From Sphingomonas sp. AR_OL41 (lineage in GTDB: Bacteria; Pseudomonadota; Alphaproteobacteria; Sphingomonadales; Sphingomonadaceae), in NCBI RefSeq assembly GCF_029911635.1, contig NZ_JARYTI010000008.1, positions 1 to 64,000 on the forward strand: a stretch of 64,000 nt of DNA. Reading direction: 5' to 3'. Under the pieces are notes generated by a model. That model did not search any database. It had not been told where the DNA came from and was given only the letters and a program-made list of their open reading frames with translations. Every line of letters begins with the position of its first letter. The stretch's first letter is position 1. The position numbers and the translations under genes were made by a program. Positions 1-8,936 of the stretch are shown here, one piece after another.

Positions 1-693
1 AGCGCGCCGACGCCCAGCGCCACGCCGACCCCGGGCGCGACGCCCACGCCAGGCTCGACTGCCGGTGCGGTCGCCGCCGTCGCTGGCGCCGTGGGTGACG
101 CGATGAAGCAAAGCGATCAGTTCGCCCGCGCCTATGACACCGGCAAGGAAGTCTCCGTGACTCGCAACGCGCCGGGTTCGATCAAGCGGCTGTCGGTCGC
201 CGTGCTGCTGCGCGACCCGGAAACCGGCAAGCCGCGCAGCCCCGTCGAGATCCAGCAAATCACCCAGCTCGTCCAGTCGGCAGTCGGCTACGACCAGAGC
301 CGCAACGATCAGGTGACGGTGATCAGCCGCAAGTTCGCCGCCGCGAGCCTCACCGACGACAAGCAGCCCTGGTACGAGTCGGGCTGGGTCGCGGTCATTG
401 CGCGCAACGTCACCGCCGTGGTCATCGCGCTGCTGGTGCTGATGATGGGGGTCCGCCCGCTCGCCAAGGCCTTGATGAAGCGTCGCGAGGATGCCGGACC
501 GCGCCTCGCGCTGGGCCGCGATATCGGCGGCGCTACCGGCGGCAACCCCGGTGACCCGCCGGTCAGCGTCGATGCGATGGCCAGCGCGGGCAGCTATGAC
601 GACCGCATCGGCATGGTGCGTGGCTTCACCCGCGACAACCCGGCGCGCGCCGCGCTGGCGGTTCGCGACATGATCAAGGCCGACGCCAAATGA
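1..693 (+). CDS. fliF: Flagellar MS-ring protein FliF, C-terminal part (5' end outside window)
   Basis: The reading frame is open from the first base, so the 230 residues seen are the C-terminal part of a protein of usually 530-580 residues. It begins in an Ala/Pro/Thr-rich linker, continues with the conserved periplasmic segment (VSVTRNAPGSIKRLSVAVLL), then the second membrane helix (about bases 385-455) and a cytoplasmic tail. The last residues, RGFTRDNPARAALAVRDMIK, correspond to the FliG-binding tail of the family. FliF forms the inner-membrane MS ring on which rotor and export gate assemble. The stop overlaps the fliG start by four bases (ATGA). Confidence 0.95.
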   Translation, partial: SAPTPSATPTPGATPTPGSTAGAVAAVAGAVGDAMKQSDQFARAYDTGKEVSVTRNAPGSIKRLSVAVLLRDPETGKPRSPVEIQQITQLVQSAVGYDQSRNDQVTVISRKFAAASLTDDKQPWYESGWVAVIARNVTAVVIALLVLMMGVRPLAKALMKRREDAGPRLALGRDIGGATGGNPGDPPVSVDAMASAGSYDDRIGMVRGFTRDNPARAALAVRDMIKADAK

Positions 694-1703
694 ACGCCCC
701 ACCGCGCAACTATACCGGCGTTGAGCGCGCCGCCGTGCTGATGATGCTGGTCGGTGAGGAGGAAGCTGCCGCGATCCTCCAGAAGCTGGACCCCGAAGAA
801 GTGCGCCAGCTCGGCAAGGCGATGTTCGCCGTTGCCGATGTCAGCGAGAGCGATGTCGAGTTCGTGCTCGACGATTTCGTCGGCCGCGCGCGTCAACGGA
901 CCGGCATCACCTTCGACCCGCGGCCGCAGATCGAGGCGGTGATGACGCGCGCACTCGGACAGGAAAAGGCCGATTCGGTGCTCGCGCGCATCGTGCCCGC
1001 GCAGGATGCGTGTCAGATCGAGTTGCTCGACTGGCTCGAACCCGAAGAGATTGCGGGGCTGATCGAGAAGGAACATCCGCAGATCGCGGCGGTGATGATC
1101 GCCAATCTCGACCCGGCGGTCGGCAGCAAGGTGCTCGAGCTATTGCCCGACGGCACCCAGCCCGACATCCTGCATCGCATCGCGCGACTCGGGCCGGTCA
1201 CGCCGGAGGCGATCGAGACGCTCCGCACCGTGCTCGCCGGCCGCGTCAACAAGCCGCAAAAGCCGGCCGGCGTGACGATGGGCGGCACGCGCGAGGCGGC
1301 CAAGATCTTGTCCGGCGCGCGCAAGTCGACCGAACAGCGCGTCATGCCCAAGCTGTTCAAGATCGACCGCGAGACCGCCAAGGCGATCGAGGAGGCGATG
1401 TTCGTGTTCGACAATCTGCTCGACCTCGACGACAAGAATCTCGGCACGCTCATCCGCAATGTCGACAGCGACATTCTCGTACGCTCGCTCAAGGGCGTCG
1501 ACGAGAGCGTGCGCGGCCGCTTCCTTGGCTGCATGTCGAGCCGCGCGGCCGACGGCATCCGCGACGAGATGGAATCGCGCGGCCCGATGAAGCTGAGCGA
1601 AGTGCTCGAGGCGCAGAAGGTGATGATCCAGATTGCCCGCAACCTCGCCAAGGACGGCACGATCATGCTCGGCGGCGGCGGGGGCGACGATGATTATGTC
1701 TGA
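690..1703 (+). CDS. fliG: Flagellar motor switch protein FliG
   Basis: 337 residues, normal for FliG. The N-terminal domain (GVERAAVLMMLVGEEEAAAI) binds the FliF tail, the middle domain contains the conserved EHPQ motif (KEHPQIAAVMIANLDP) that contacts FliM, and the C-terminal domain carries the charged helix facing the stator (DLDDKNLGTLIRNVDSD, then SLKGVDESVRGRFLGCMS). It transmits stator torque and switches rotor direction at the cytoplasmic face of the MS ring. The tail ends in an odd Gly/Asp run (GGGGGDDDYV). Its 3' end overlaps fliH. Confidence 0.97.
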   Translation: MNAPPRNYTGVERAAVLMMLVGEEEAAAILQKLDPEEVRQLGKAMFAVADVSESDVEFVLDDFVGRARQRTGITFDPRPQIEAVMTRALGQEKADSVLARIVPAQDACQIELLDWLEPEEIAGLIEKEHPQIAAVMIANLDPAVGSKVLELLPDGTQPDILHRIARLGPVTPEAIETLRTVLAGRVNKPQKPAGVTMGGTREAAKILSGARKSTEQRVMPKLFKIDRETAKAIEEAMFVFDNLLDLDDKNLGTLIRNVDSDILVRSLKGVDESVRGRFLGCMSSRAADGIRDEMESRGPMKLSEVLEAQKVMIQIARNLAKDGTIMLGGGGGDDDYV

Positions 1704-2427
1704 TTTCGTCGTCGGCTTCACCACCAGGAACGAGGGCGTCGCGCAGGCCCTGCAGGCCGCTTTCGCCATCACACCGCAGGCGTTCGCGCCGGCCGATCTG
1801 ATCGAGCGGGTGACCGCGCGTCCGACTTCCTATGCACCGCAAGCGAGCGAGCCCCGGCACTTTCACCCCGCCGACCCGGCGAGCAACCCGACCGCCGGCT
1901 GGGATCCGTTCACCGCGACCGCCGATACCGCGCCGGGCTTTGCCGATCCCGTCGGTGCTGCGCATGCCCGTGGTTTTGCCGAGGGCCGCGCCGCGGGCCT
2001 CGCCGAGGCCGGCGACGAGTCAGGGCGTGATGCGGCCCTGCTGACACGGCTCGCCGAGGCGCTGCGCGCCGACGACCGGCTCGACCGTGCGGATCTCGCG
2101 CGGCAGCTGCGCCAGACGGTGTTGTATCTCGTCACCAAGCTGGTCGGTGAAGCGGGTATCGCGCCCGACCTGCTCGCCAGCCGCATCGACGCGGCCACCG
2201 CGATCCTTGCCGACAGCGCCGAATCCGCCATGTTGCGCGTGCATCCCGATGACGTTGCGCTGCTTGAGGGCAAGCTGCCCAAAACGGTGTTCGCGGTCGG
2301 CGACGCCAGCGTCGCGCGCGGCAGCTTCGTGCTCGAATCCGCCTCGACCATCATCGAGGACGGTCCGCATCTGTGGCTCGAACAGCTCGCCCAGGCGATC
2401 GACCGCGTCGCATTGCCACAAGGCTGA
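1690..2427 (+). CDS. fliH: Flagellar assembly protein FliH (export ATPase regulator)
   Basis: 245 residues from the ATG at 1690; a second ATG at 1696 would give 243. The gene overlaps the end of fliG. The C-terminal half matches FliH/YscL in character: a helical segment (RQLRQTVLYLVTKLVGEAGI) and a beta-rich end with LRVHPDDVALLEGKLP, the VHPxD pattern typical of the family. The N-terminal half is Ala/Pro-rich and poorly conserved. FliH binds FliI and holds the ATPase at the export gate and C-ring. Identification rests on the C-terminal motif and the position between fliG and fliI. Confidence 0.88.
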   Translation: MIMSDFVVGFTTRNEGVAQALQAAFAITPQAFAPADLIERVTARPTSYAPQASEPRHFHPADPASNPTAGWDPFTATADTAPGFADPVGAAHARGFAEGRAAGLAEAGDESGRDAALLTRLAEALRADDRLDRADLARQLRQTVLYLVTKLVGEAGIAPDLLASRIDAATAILADSAESAMLRVHPDDVALLEGKLPKTVFAVGDASVARGSFVLESASTIIEDGPHLWLEQLAQAIDRVALPQG

Positions 2428-2435
2428 CCAGCGCC

Positions 2436-3776
2436 ATGCTCAACCGCTTCACCGGTGACTATCTCGAATCGCTCGGCCGCTTCGACTTCGCGCCGAAACC
2501 CAAGGTGTCTGGTCGGCTCGCATCGTTCGACGGGCTGCTGATGGAGGCGATCGGGCTGACCCTGCCGGTCGGCACCGTCTGCCAGGTCGGCAGCGGCGAC
2601 GCCAAAGTGGAGGCCGAGGTGATCGGCTTCCGCAATGGCCGCACCTTGTTAATGAATCTCGGCGGTCCTGCGCCGCTGCTGCCGCGCGCACCGGTGCGTC
2701 CGCTCGGCCCCCCGGGCGAGGCGGAGGTCGGCGCGGCGCTGCTCGGCCGTGTCGTCGATGGCGCGGGCAAGCCGATCGACGGGCTCGGCCCGATCCGCGG
2801 CGCCGGGCGCTGGCCGCTCGCCGGCAAGCTGCAGTCGCCGCTCGATCGCGGGCGCGTGCGCGAGCCGCTCGATGTCGGCGTACGCGCGATCAACGGGCTT
2901 CTTACGGTCGGCCAGGGCCAGCGCATCGGCATCATGGCCGGCTCGGGCGTCGGCAAGTCGGTGCTGCTCGGCATGATCGTGCGCGCGGCGCAGGCCGACG
3001 TCATCGTCATCGGGCTGATCGGCGAGCGCAGCCGCGAGGTCGCCGACTTTCTCGAAACCAAGGTCGCGGGTGCGGCGCGCGCACGTTCGGTCGTGGTCGC
3101 GGTGCCGGCCAATCACTCGCCCGTGCTGCGCATCCGCGGCGCGCTGCGCGCCACCGCCATTGCCGAAGGTTTCCGTGCCGAGGGCAAGAAGGTGCTGCTG
3201 ATCATGGACAGCCTTACCCGCGTCGCCCATGCCGGCCGCGAAATCGGCCTCGCGCTGGGGGAGCCCGCCTCGGCGCGCGGCTATCCGCCGTCCGCCATCG
3301 CGATGCTGCCCAATCTGATCGAGCGCGCCGGCACCTGCGTCTCCTCGGGCGGTTCGATCACCGCCATCTATACCGTGCTGGCCGATGGCGATGACGGCAA
3401 CGATCCCGTGGTCGATTCGGCGCGCTCGATCCTCGATGGCCATATCGTGCTCAGCCGCCAGCTCGCCGAACGCGGCGTCTATCCGGCGATCGATCTCGGC
3501 CCGTCGGTCAGCCGCGTGATGACCGACATCGTCGGCAAGCCGCACATCCAGGCGGCACAGATCCTCCGCCGTCACCTCGCCACCTATGAAGAGAATCGCG
3601 ATCTCGTGCTGATGGGCGCCTATCGCCCCGGCGCCGATCCCGCGATCGACGCGGCGATCGCCTGCCACCCGGCCGTGCTCGAATATATCCGCCAGGATGC
3701 CGATGCGATGGTCTCGCTCGACGATGCGGTGGCCGAACTGATCGGCGTGTTCGGCCCGCAACCGCATGGCGGCTAA
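2436..3776 (+). CDS. fliI: Flagellum-specific ATP synthase FliI
   Basis: 446 residues, usual length. ATG 2436 was chosen because it lies eight bases after the fliH stop and gives a normal FliI N-terminus (MLNRFTGDYLESL). Walker A GSGVGKS is at residues 169-175 and the Walker B strand is VLLIMDSLTRVAHAGREIGL. The conserved block ARGYPPSAIAMLPNLIERAG and the late SRVMTDIVGKPH segment are also present. It is the hexameric export ATPase that unloads chaperone-substrate complexes at the type III gate. fliJ starts inside its last codons. Confidence 0.97.
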   Translation: MLNRFTGDYLESLGRFDFAPKPKVSGRLASFDGLLMEAIGLTLPVGTVCQVGSGDAKVEAEVIGFRNGRTLLMNLGGPAPLLPRAPVRPLGPPGEAEVGAALLGRVVDGAGKPIDGLGPIRGAGRWPLAGKLQSPLDRGRVREPLDVGVRAINGLLTVGQGQRIGIMAGSGVGKSVLLGMIVRAAQADVIVIGLIGERSREVADFLETKVAGAARARSVVVAVPANHSPVLRIRGALRATAIAEGFRAEGKKVLLIMDSLTRVAHAGREIGLALGEPASARGYPPSAIAMLPNLIERAGTCVSSGGSITAIYTVLADGDDGNDPVVDSARSILDGHIVLSRQLAERGVYPAIDLGPSVSRVMTDIVGKPHIQAAQILRRHLATYEENRDLVLMGAYRPGADPAIDAAIACHPAVLEYIRQDADAMVSLDDAVAELIGVFGPQPHGG

Positions 3777-4191
3777 TCGCGACAAGACGCTCGCCCGCCT
3801 GCTCCGCGTGCGCACGCTGCAACTCGGCCTGAGTCGCGCCGAGGAGGTGCGGGCGCATGAGCGCTTTGCCGGCGAAGCCGCGCTCCGCTCGCGAATCGGC
3901 CAGCTGGCCGAGGCAGTGGCGCCGGCCTCAACCGAGACCGCCGCCTTTTCACTCGTCGCCGCGGCGCATTTCCGCGACCGCCTTCAGCAATCTGCCGAGG
4001 CCGCCGAAGCGCGGCTCAATGCTGCCCGGGCCGTGGTCGACCGCGCCGCCGAGGCGACGCGCTCGGCGAAGCGCGACCAGAGCGCGATCGAGAAGCTGAT
4101 CGAACGTGCCGATGCCGATGCGGCGATCAAGGCGATCCGCGAACTCGAAAAGGCGCCCTCGGTTCGCAAGATTCGGCACGATCCTTGCTGA
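3766..4191 (+). CDS. fliJ: FliJ-like flagellar export chaperone
   Basis: 141 residues, almost wholly helical, rich in Ala, Arg and Glu with heptad-like spacing, as expected for the FliJ coiled coil that sits in the FliI hexamer. The start overlaps the end of fliI by 11 bases. Sequence conservation in FliJ is low, so the assignment rests on size, predicted coiled coil and position between fliI and fliK. The C-terminal VRKIRHDPC is not a family motif that I know. Confidence 0.8.
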   Translation: MAANRDKTLARLLRVRTLQLGLSRAEEVRAHERFAGEAALRSRIGQLAEAVAPASTETAAFSLVAAAHFRDRLQQSAEAAEARLNAARAVVDRAAEATRSAKRDQSAIEKLIERADADAAIKAIRELEKAPSVRKIRHDPC

Positions 4192-4229
4192 ACGCCTGAT
4201 GGGCGCAAGCGCCCGGAGTGCGGGGGCCA

Positions 4230-5624
4230 ATGATCGAACTGTCCATCACGGCGAAATCTGCGACGATCGCCTCGCCTGCCACGCCTGTGGGCGCGCGACC
4301 GGCGGGCGGATTCGCGCGCACGCTACGCACGCTGTCAGCGCCACCCGATGCCCAGCAGGTTCAATCGGACAGCGGCGATACGCGGCAGCGCGATGCCGCG
4401 ACCGGCAAGAAGTTGCCGGTGTCGGGCGACGAGCCGGTGCCGGATACGGCTGCGCGCTCTTCCAGCCCCGGCGCGAAATCGGCGGTAACGGGCCGCCCGT
4501 CCAAGATAGATAACCACCTCGCGCCGACCATGAACGTTGCCGCGCTCGTCTCGCCGGTCGACCATCCCGCTTCGGACGACAGCGTTGCTGCTCCGGATCC
4601 CGACGCGGTCGACGCGACCGACGCGACCGACGACAACGCGTCGCCGACAACGCCAGCGATCGCCTTTTTCATGCCCGTTGCACCCATCGCGGTCGAGCCG
4701 TCGCTTTTGCCGTCGTCGGTGGATAGCGGGAGGCTCGGAAACGGGGCAGCCGCCGGCGTGATCCCGCTTGCGCTGGCCGGCACGTCGACCGCAGCGGCCG
4801 CAACGCCGGTGGCTGTGTCCGAGGCAGCAGCAACCCCCGCCCCCGCGTCGGCGCCATCGCGCGGCACAACCGCACCGCTGAACGCCTTCCAGCTGCTCGA
4901 TCGCGGCGCGCCCGGGCCGGTCGTCGCGACGACCGCTGATCCGTCGAACGTGGCGATCAACCCGCGCATCGCGGCATCGCCCGCCACCCCGCGCTTCAGC
5001 ATCGCGGCCGCGATGAGCCCGTCCGTCGATGCGGCCGCCGTTACGGTGCTCCCGGCGCGGCAGGCTTTCGCCGCCGCGCTCGCCGGGCTGTCGCCCAAGG
5101 GGCCCGTGTGCGACGATGATTCGAGCGACTCGCACGAGCCTATTGGCGCCCTGGCCAGCCTCGTCACGTCGACCGGCAACACGTCGATCCCTGTCGCCGT
5201 GCCGCAGGTGGCCGACAGCCGGGGCACGGCGCTCGACCTGCGCCACGATCACGGTCTGCGCGGCATGATCGACCATATCGAGATGCTGCGCGACGACGCC
5301 AATGCGCGCGATACGCGCATCCGGCTGGTGCCCGATGCGCTCGGCACCGTCGATGTCGCGGTTCGGCGCGACGGTGAGGCGGTACATGTCCGCTTCTCCT
5401 CCGCCAATGAAGCCACCCGCACCGTGCTCAACGATGCCCAGCCGCGCCTTGCCCAGCTCGCCGAGGCGAGCGGCCTGCGCATTGCCGGCAGCAGCGTCGA
5501 TGGCGGTGCCGGCGGCGGGCAGCCGCGGCCGCAGACACCGCCCCCTGCCCCACGTTCGAACCGCGCGCCGCACGCCGGCACGCCGGGCGAAATCGACGCC
5601 ACGACCGATCAACGACTCGCATGA
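4230..5624 (+). CDS. fliK: Flagellar hook-length control protein FliK
   Basis: 464 residues from ATG 4230 (an in-frame GTG at 4218 is less likely). The first 340 residues are a low-complexity Ala/Pro/Thr/Ser-rich ruler region. The last 120 hold the conserved FliK domain: an LRGMIDHIEMLRD helix, then IRLVPDALGTVDVAVRRDGE and VHVRFSSANEATRTVLNDAQ, matching the substrate-switch fold that contacts FlhB. A Pro-rich, basic tail follows. FliK is secreted and measures hook length before triggering FlhB to change specificity. It lies between fliJ and fliL as in many flagellar operons. Confidence 0.9.
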   Translation: MIELSITAKSATIASPATPVGARPAGGFARTLRTLSAPPDAQQVQSDSGDTRQRDAATGKKLPVSGDEPVPDTAARSSSPGAKSAVTGRPSKIDNHLAPTMNVAALVSPVDHPASDDSVAAPDPDAVDATDATDDNASPTTPAIAFFMPVAPIAVEPSLLPSSVDSGRLGNGAAAGVIPLALAGTSTAAAATPVAVSEAAATPAPASAPSRGTTAPLNAFQLLDRGAPGPVVATTADPSNVAINPRIAASPATPRFSIAAAMSPSVDAAAVTVLPARQAFAAALAGLSPKGPVCDDDSSDSHEPIGALASLVTSTGNTSIPVAVPQVADSRGTALDLRHDHGLRGMIDHIEMLRDDANARDTRIRLVPDALGTVDVAVRRDGEAVHVRFSSANEATRTVLNDAQPRLAQLAEASGLRIAGSSVDGGAGGGQPRPQTPPPAPRSNRAPHAGTPGEIDATTDQRLA

Positions 5625-5643
5625 CATCTAAAGGAGCCAGCCG

Positions 5644-6255
5644 ATGAGTGACCTGCTCGAAGAAGACGACGCCCCCAAGAAGAAGGGCAAGAAAAAGAAG
5701 GGCAAGGGCAAGATGATCCTGCTCATCCTGCTCGGCCTGGTCCTGGTCGGCGGCGGCACCGCCGGCGGGCTCTATGCCGCCGGCGTCGGCCCGTTCGCCC
5801 ATCCCGGGGAAGCCGTGGCGGGGTTCGTCGGGCCACGCCTTGTGCCCAAGAGCGAGCAGAAGCGGGTCGGCCTCGGCAGCGGCGAAGGCGGCGGCGCAGG
5901 CGTCAAGGGCAGCACGACCGGGGTCGGCGGCGAGAAATACGCCTCCAACTATTATGCGATGGACAAGGAGTTTACCTCCAACCTGCAGGACAGCGTCCAC
6001 TTCATTCAGGTCGGCATCGCCATCTCGACGCCCTATGACGATACCGTCATCGAGAACATCAAGACCAACGAGATTGCGGTGCGCTCGGCGGTGCTGCTGG
6101 CGCTCAGCGACACGACCGAGGAACAGGTGTTTTCGACCGACGGGAAGAAGCAATTGCAGGCCCGCCTGGTCAAGGCCGTCAACGACGTGTTGAAGGAAAA
6201 AGAAGGTTTTGGCGGCGTTGGTAACGTCTACTTTACCAATTTCATCGTTCAGTGA
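5644..6255 (+). CDS. fliL: Flagellar basal body-associated protein FliL
   Basis: 203 residues. A strong ribosome site (AAAGGAG at 5630-5636) precedes ATG 5644. A lysine-rich cytoplasmic start (KKKGKKKKGKGK) is followed by one membrane helix (residues about 23-45) and a periplasmic stomatin-like FliL domain with YYAMDKEFTSNLQDSVHFIQ and late TEEQVFSTDGKKQLQARLVK. FliL associates with stators and supports torque. The loop after the helix contains a Gly-rich insert (GEGGGAGVKG). Confidence 0.95.
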   Translation: MSDLLEEDDAPKKKGKKKKGKGKMILLILLGLVLVGGGTAGGLYAAGVGPFAHPGEAVAGFVGPRLVPKSEQKRVGLGSGEGGGAGVKGSTTGVGGEKYASNYYAMDKEFTSNLQDSVHFIQVGIAISTPYDDTVIENIKTNEIAVRSAVLLALSDTTEEQVFSTDGKKQLQARLVKAVNDVLKEKEGFGGVGNVYFTNFIVQ

Positions 6256-6261
6256 CCGGGC

Positions 6262-7212
6262 ATGGTTAACGGCCCTTCATCTGATGCGCGCGAACGGCGC
6301 GAGCGAACCCGGCAGGCGGACCACGTCGCGCTGGGTGTCGCCAACCTCAACCCGTTCGGTGATCTGCATACCGTGCAGCATCTCTCGGCACGCCTCGCCC
6401 GCTCATTGCGCGGCGTGTTCGAGCCGTTGCTGCGCCAGGAGGTCCGTACCTTTGCAGAGCCGCTCGCGGTGCAACGCTTCGCCGACTACCGCGCCGAGCG
6501 CGCCGACACGCTGACCGCCTGGCTCCCGCTCGCGATCACGCCCGGCAATGGCGTGGCGCTGGCGGTGTTCGACGGGCGCTTCGTAATGGAGATGCTCGAT
6601 CTGTTCTTCGGCGGTACCGGCGCTGCGCCGCATGACCTGCCGAGCGAATTTTCGCCCTCGGCAGAGGCCGTCGCCAACCGGCTCGGCGGCATGCTGGTCG
6701 AGCCGATGCGCGTTGCCTGGGAGCCGCTCGCACGGCTCAAATTCGTCGCCGGACGGGTCGAATCGAACCCGGCGATGCTCAGTGGGCTCGATGGCGACGA
6801 TGCGCTGGTCGTGACCCGCATCGGCGTCGCCGCGGGTACTGCCAAGCCGATCTTTCTCGACCTCATCTATCCGGTCGCCGCGCTCAAACCCTACGCCCCG
6901 TCGCTCACCGGCAAGGTGCTCGCCAAGTCGGCCGAGCAGGATCCGGCATGGCGCACCGGCCTCACCCGCGCGGTGATGGGCGTGCGCTTCCCGATCCGTT
7001 CAGTGCTCGCCGAACCGGTGATCCCGCTCGCCATGTTGATGGAGCTCAAGGCCGGCGACGTCATCCCGATCAACGTCGACAAGGACGTGCCGGTGATGGT
7101 CGGCGGCGACCGGCTCGGCGCGGGCACGGTCGGCACGTCGAACGGCAAGGCCGCGATCCGTCTCACTTCGATAACCGCTTTCGGCGCCCGTGAAACTGGG
7201 GATTTTCAATGA
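6262..7212 (+). CDS. fliM: Flagellar motor switch protein FliM, lacking the CheY-binding N-terminus
   Basis: 316 residues. The middle CheC-like domain includes the FliG-contact GGxG motif (LDLFFGGTGAAPHDLP) and the C-terminal SpoA domain is intact (VRFPIRSVLAEPVIPLAMLM, then VMVGGDRLGAGTVGTSNGKA). It forms the main wall of the C-ring. The usual first 16 residues with the LSQxEIDALL motif, which bind phosphorylated CheY, are absent: the protein starts MVNGPSSDARERRERTRQAD, and the frame upstream runs into fliL without that motif. The gene follows fliL by six bases and overlaps fliN (ATGA). Confidence 0.94.
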   Translation: MVNGPSSDARERRERTRQADHVALGVANLNPFGDLHTVQHLSARLARSLRGVFEPLLRQEVRTFAEPLAVQRFADYRAERADTLTAWLPLAITPGNGVALAVFDGRFVMEMLDLFFGGTGAAPHDLPSEFSPSAEAVANRLGGMLVEPMRVAWEPLARLKFVAGRVESNPAMLSGLDGDDALVVTRIGVAAGTAKPIFLDLIYPVAALKPYAPSLTGKVLAKSAEQDPAWRTGLTRAVMGVRFPIRSVLAEPVIPLAMLMELKAGDVIPINVDKDVPVMVGGDRLGAGTVGTSNGKAAIRLTSITAFGARETGDFQ

Positions 7213-7499
7213 ACGACATGACCGGCGGATTCCCCGTCGATGCCAGCCTGGCGGCGAATTTTCGCCTGTTGCAGGACGTCGACGTCAAGCTGACCGTCGA
7301 GATCGGCTCGACCAGCCTGACGCTGCGCGAACTGCTCGCACTGGGCGAATCGAGCGTCATCGAGCTCGACCGGCTGGCCAACGAGTTGCTCGACGTGCTG
7401 GTCAACGGCACGCTGATCGGCCGCGGCGAGGTGGTGATGGTCGGCGAGCGCTTCGGCGTGCGCATGACCGAGCTCGTCTCGCCCGACAAGCGGGCCTGA
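7209..7499 (+). CDS. fliN: Flagellar motor switch protein FliN
   Basis: 96 residues, a single SpoA domain with a short N-terminal tail. Family features are the start LLQDVDVKLTVEIGSTSLTL and the end NGTLIGRGEVVMVGERFGVR. FliN tetramers form the base of the C-ring with FliM and anchor FliH during export. It overlaps fliM by four bases and is followed closely by fliO, so it is certainly co-transcribed. Confidence 0.96.
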   Translation: MNDMTGGFPVDASLAANFRLLQDVDVKLTVEIGSTSLTLRELLALGESSVIELDRLANELLDVLVNGTLIGRGEVVMVGERFGVRMTELVSPDKRA

Positions 7500-7503
7500 C
7501 GCC

Positions 7504-7764
7504 ATGATGTGGTCCTATGTCCTCAAGCTCGTCGTGCTGCTGCCGCTGGTCTGCGGCCTGATGATCGGCTGCCTGTGGCTGTGGCGCAAGCTTGAGAGCC
7601 GCATGCCCGGCCAGCCCGCCAACCGCATGCTGAAAGTCGTCGAGACGATGATGATCTCGCCCGGCCTGCGCCTCGCCGTGCTCGAGTTCGAAGGGCGCAA
7701 GCTGCTCGTCTCGGTCGGCCGTGGCGGGGTGGTGCTGGTCGACAAGCAGGATCTGCCGAAATGA
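7504..7764 (+). CDS. fliO: Flagellar biosynthesis protein FliO
   Basis: 86 residues: one N-terminal membrane helix (LKLVVLLPLVCGLMIGCLWL) and a short cytoplasmic domain with the family pattern LAVLEFEGRKLLVSVGRGGV. FliO helps the FliP pentamer assemble. Recognition rests on this pattern, small size and location directly before fliP, with which it overlaps by four bases. Confidence 0.85.
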   Translation: MMWSYVLKLVVLLPLVCGLMIGCLWLWRKLESRMPGQPANRMLKVVETMMISPGLRLAVLEFEGRKLLVSVGRGGVVLVDKQDLPK

Positions 7765-8654
7765 TCTTCACCGTGACGCGCAAGGGCACCGGTCCCGCGC
7801 TGATCAAGGCGCCGACCGCGAAGCGCCTGCCCTGGGGCAAGATCGCGCTGGTCGTGCTGGCGCTCGTCTTCACGCTGATCGTCGCGCATCCCGCGCTGGC
7901 TCAGGCCGCGCCGACCGCTGCCCCAGCCGCTGCGTCTTCTGCCCCGGCGGTCGCGCCGGCCGCCGCGCCCGGCGCCGGCGACGCCGTCGATCGTGCGCTC
8001 GGCGATCTCGGCGGCGGCAAGGCGCCGCTCGCGCTGTCGTTGCAGATCCTCATCATCATGGGGCTGCTGACGATCCTGCCCGGCATCCTGCTGATGATGA
8101 CCAGCTTCACGCGAATCATCATCGTGCTGTCGATCGTCCGCCAGGCGCTGGGCCTGCAGAATTCGCCGCCCAACCAGGTGCTGATCGGCCTGTCGCTGTT
8201 CCTGTCCTTCTTCGTGATGGCGCCGGTGATCAACCAGATCAACGCCCAGGCGATCCAGCCCTATGCCGCCGGCAAGATGCCCGCGACCGACATGATCAAG
8301 ACCGCCGCCGTGCCGCTGCACAGCTTCATGGCCAAGCAGACGCGCAAGGCCGACATCACGCTGTTCGCCGGGCTCGCCAAGAGCGGCCCCTATGCCAAGG
8401 CCGACGACATCCCCTTCTCGGTGCTGCTGCCGGCGTTCGTCACCAGCGAGCTCAAGACGGCCTTCCAGATCGGATTTCTGGTGTTCCTGCCGTTCATCGT
8501 CATCGATCTCGTCGTGGCGACGGTGCTGATGTCGCTGGGCATGATGATGATGTCGCCGACGATCATCTCGCTGCCGTTCAAATTGCTGCTGTTCGTGCTG
8601 GTCGATGGCTGGGCGCTGACCATGGGCAGCCTCGCCAACAGTTTCGTGAGTTAG
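7761..8654 (+). CDS. fliP: Flagellar export gate protein FliP
   Basis: 297 residues. A long N-terminal extension includes a signal-like hydrophobic stretch ending in AHPALAQAAP and an Ala/Pro-rich linker. The conserved core follows: LLTILPGILLMMTSFTRIII, RQALGLQNSPPNQVLIGLSL, then a periplasmic loop and the final helices (FLVFLPFIVIDLVVATVLMS). Five FliP subunits with FliQ and FliR form the closed export gate. Start ATG 7761 overlaps the fliO stop. Confidence 0.97.
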   Translation: MIFTVTRKGTGPALIKAPTAKRLPWGKIALVVLALVFTLIVAHPALAQAAPTAAPAAASSAPAVAPAAAPGAGDAVDRALGDLGGGKAPLALSLQILIIMGLLTILPGILLMMTSFTRIIIVLSIVRQALGLQNSPPNQVLIGLSLFLSFFVMAPVINQINAQAIQPYAAGKMPATDMIKTAAVPLHSFMAKQTRKADITLFAGLAKSGPYAKADDIPFSVLLPAFVTSELKTAFQIGFLVFLPFIVIDLVVATVLMSLGMMMMSPTIISLPFKLLLFVLVDGWALTMGSLANSFVS

Positions 8655-8660
8655 CGCGGC

Positions 8661-8930
8661 ATGGACGCGGACTATTTCCTGACCATCGCCAATCAGACGA
8701 TGTGGGTGCTGGCGCTCGCCGCCGCGCCGATCCTGATCCCGGCGCTGCTGTCGGGGCTGATCATCGGCATGATCCAGGCGGCGACCTCGATCAACGAGCA
8801 GACGCTGTCGTTCATTCCCAAGCTGATCGTCGTGGCGATCTCGATCATGGTGTTCGGCAGCATGATCCTCGGCCTGCTCAGCGACTTCACGCTGAGCATC
8901 TTCGAGCGCATTCCCGACCTGGTGAAATAG
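8661..8930 (+). CDS. fliQ: Flagellar export gate protein FliQ
   Basis: 89 residues, two membrane helices separated by the conserved loop ATSINEQTLSFIPKL, the hallmark of FliQ/SctS. Four copies wrap the FliP-FliR complex in the export gate. It starts seven bases after fliP and is followed by fliR after six bases, the standard P-Q-R order. Confidence 0.97.
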   Translation: MDADYFLTIANQTMWVLALAAAPILIPALLSGLIIGMIQAATSINEQTLSFIPKLIVVAISIMVFGSMILGLLSDFTLSIFERIPDLVK

Positions 8931-8936
8931 CCAGCC

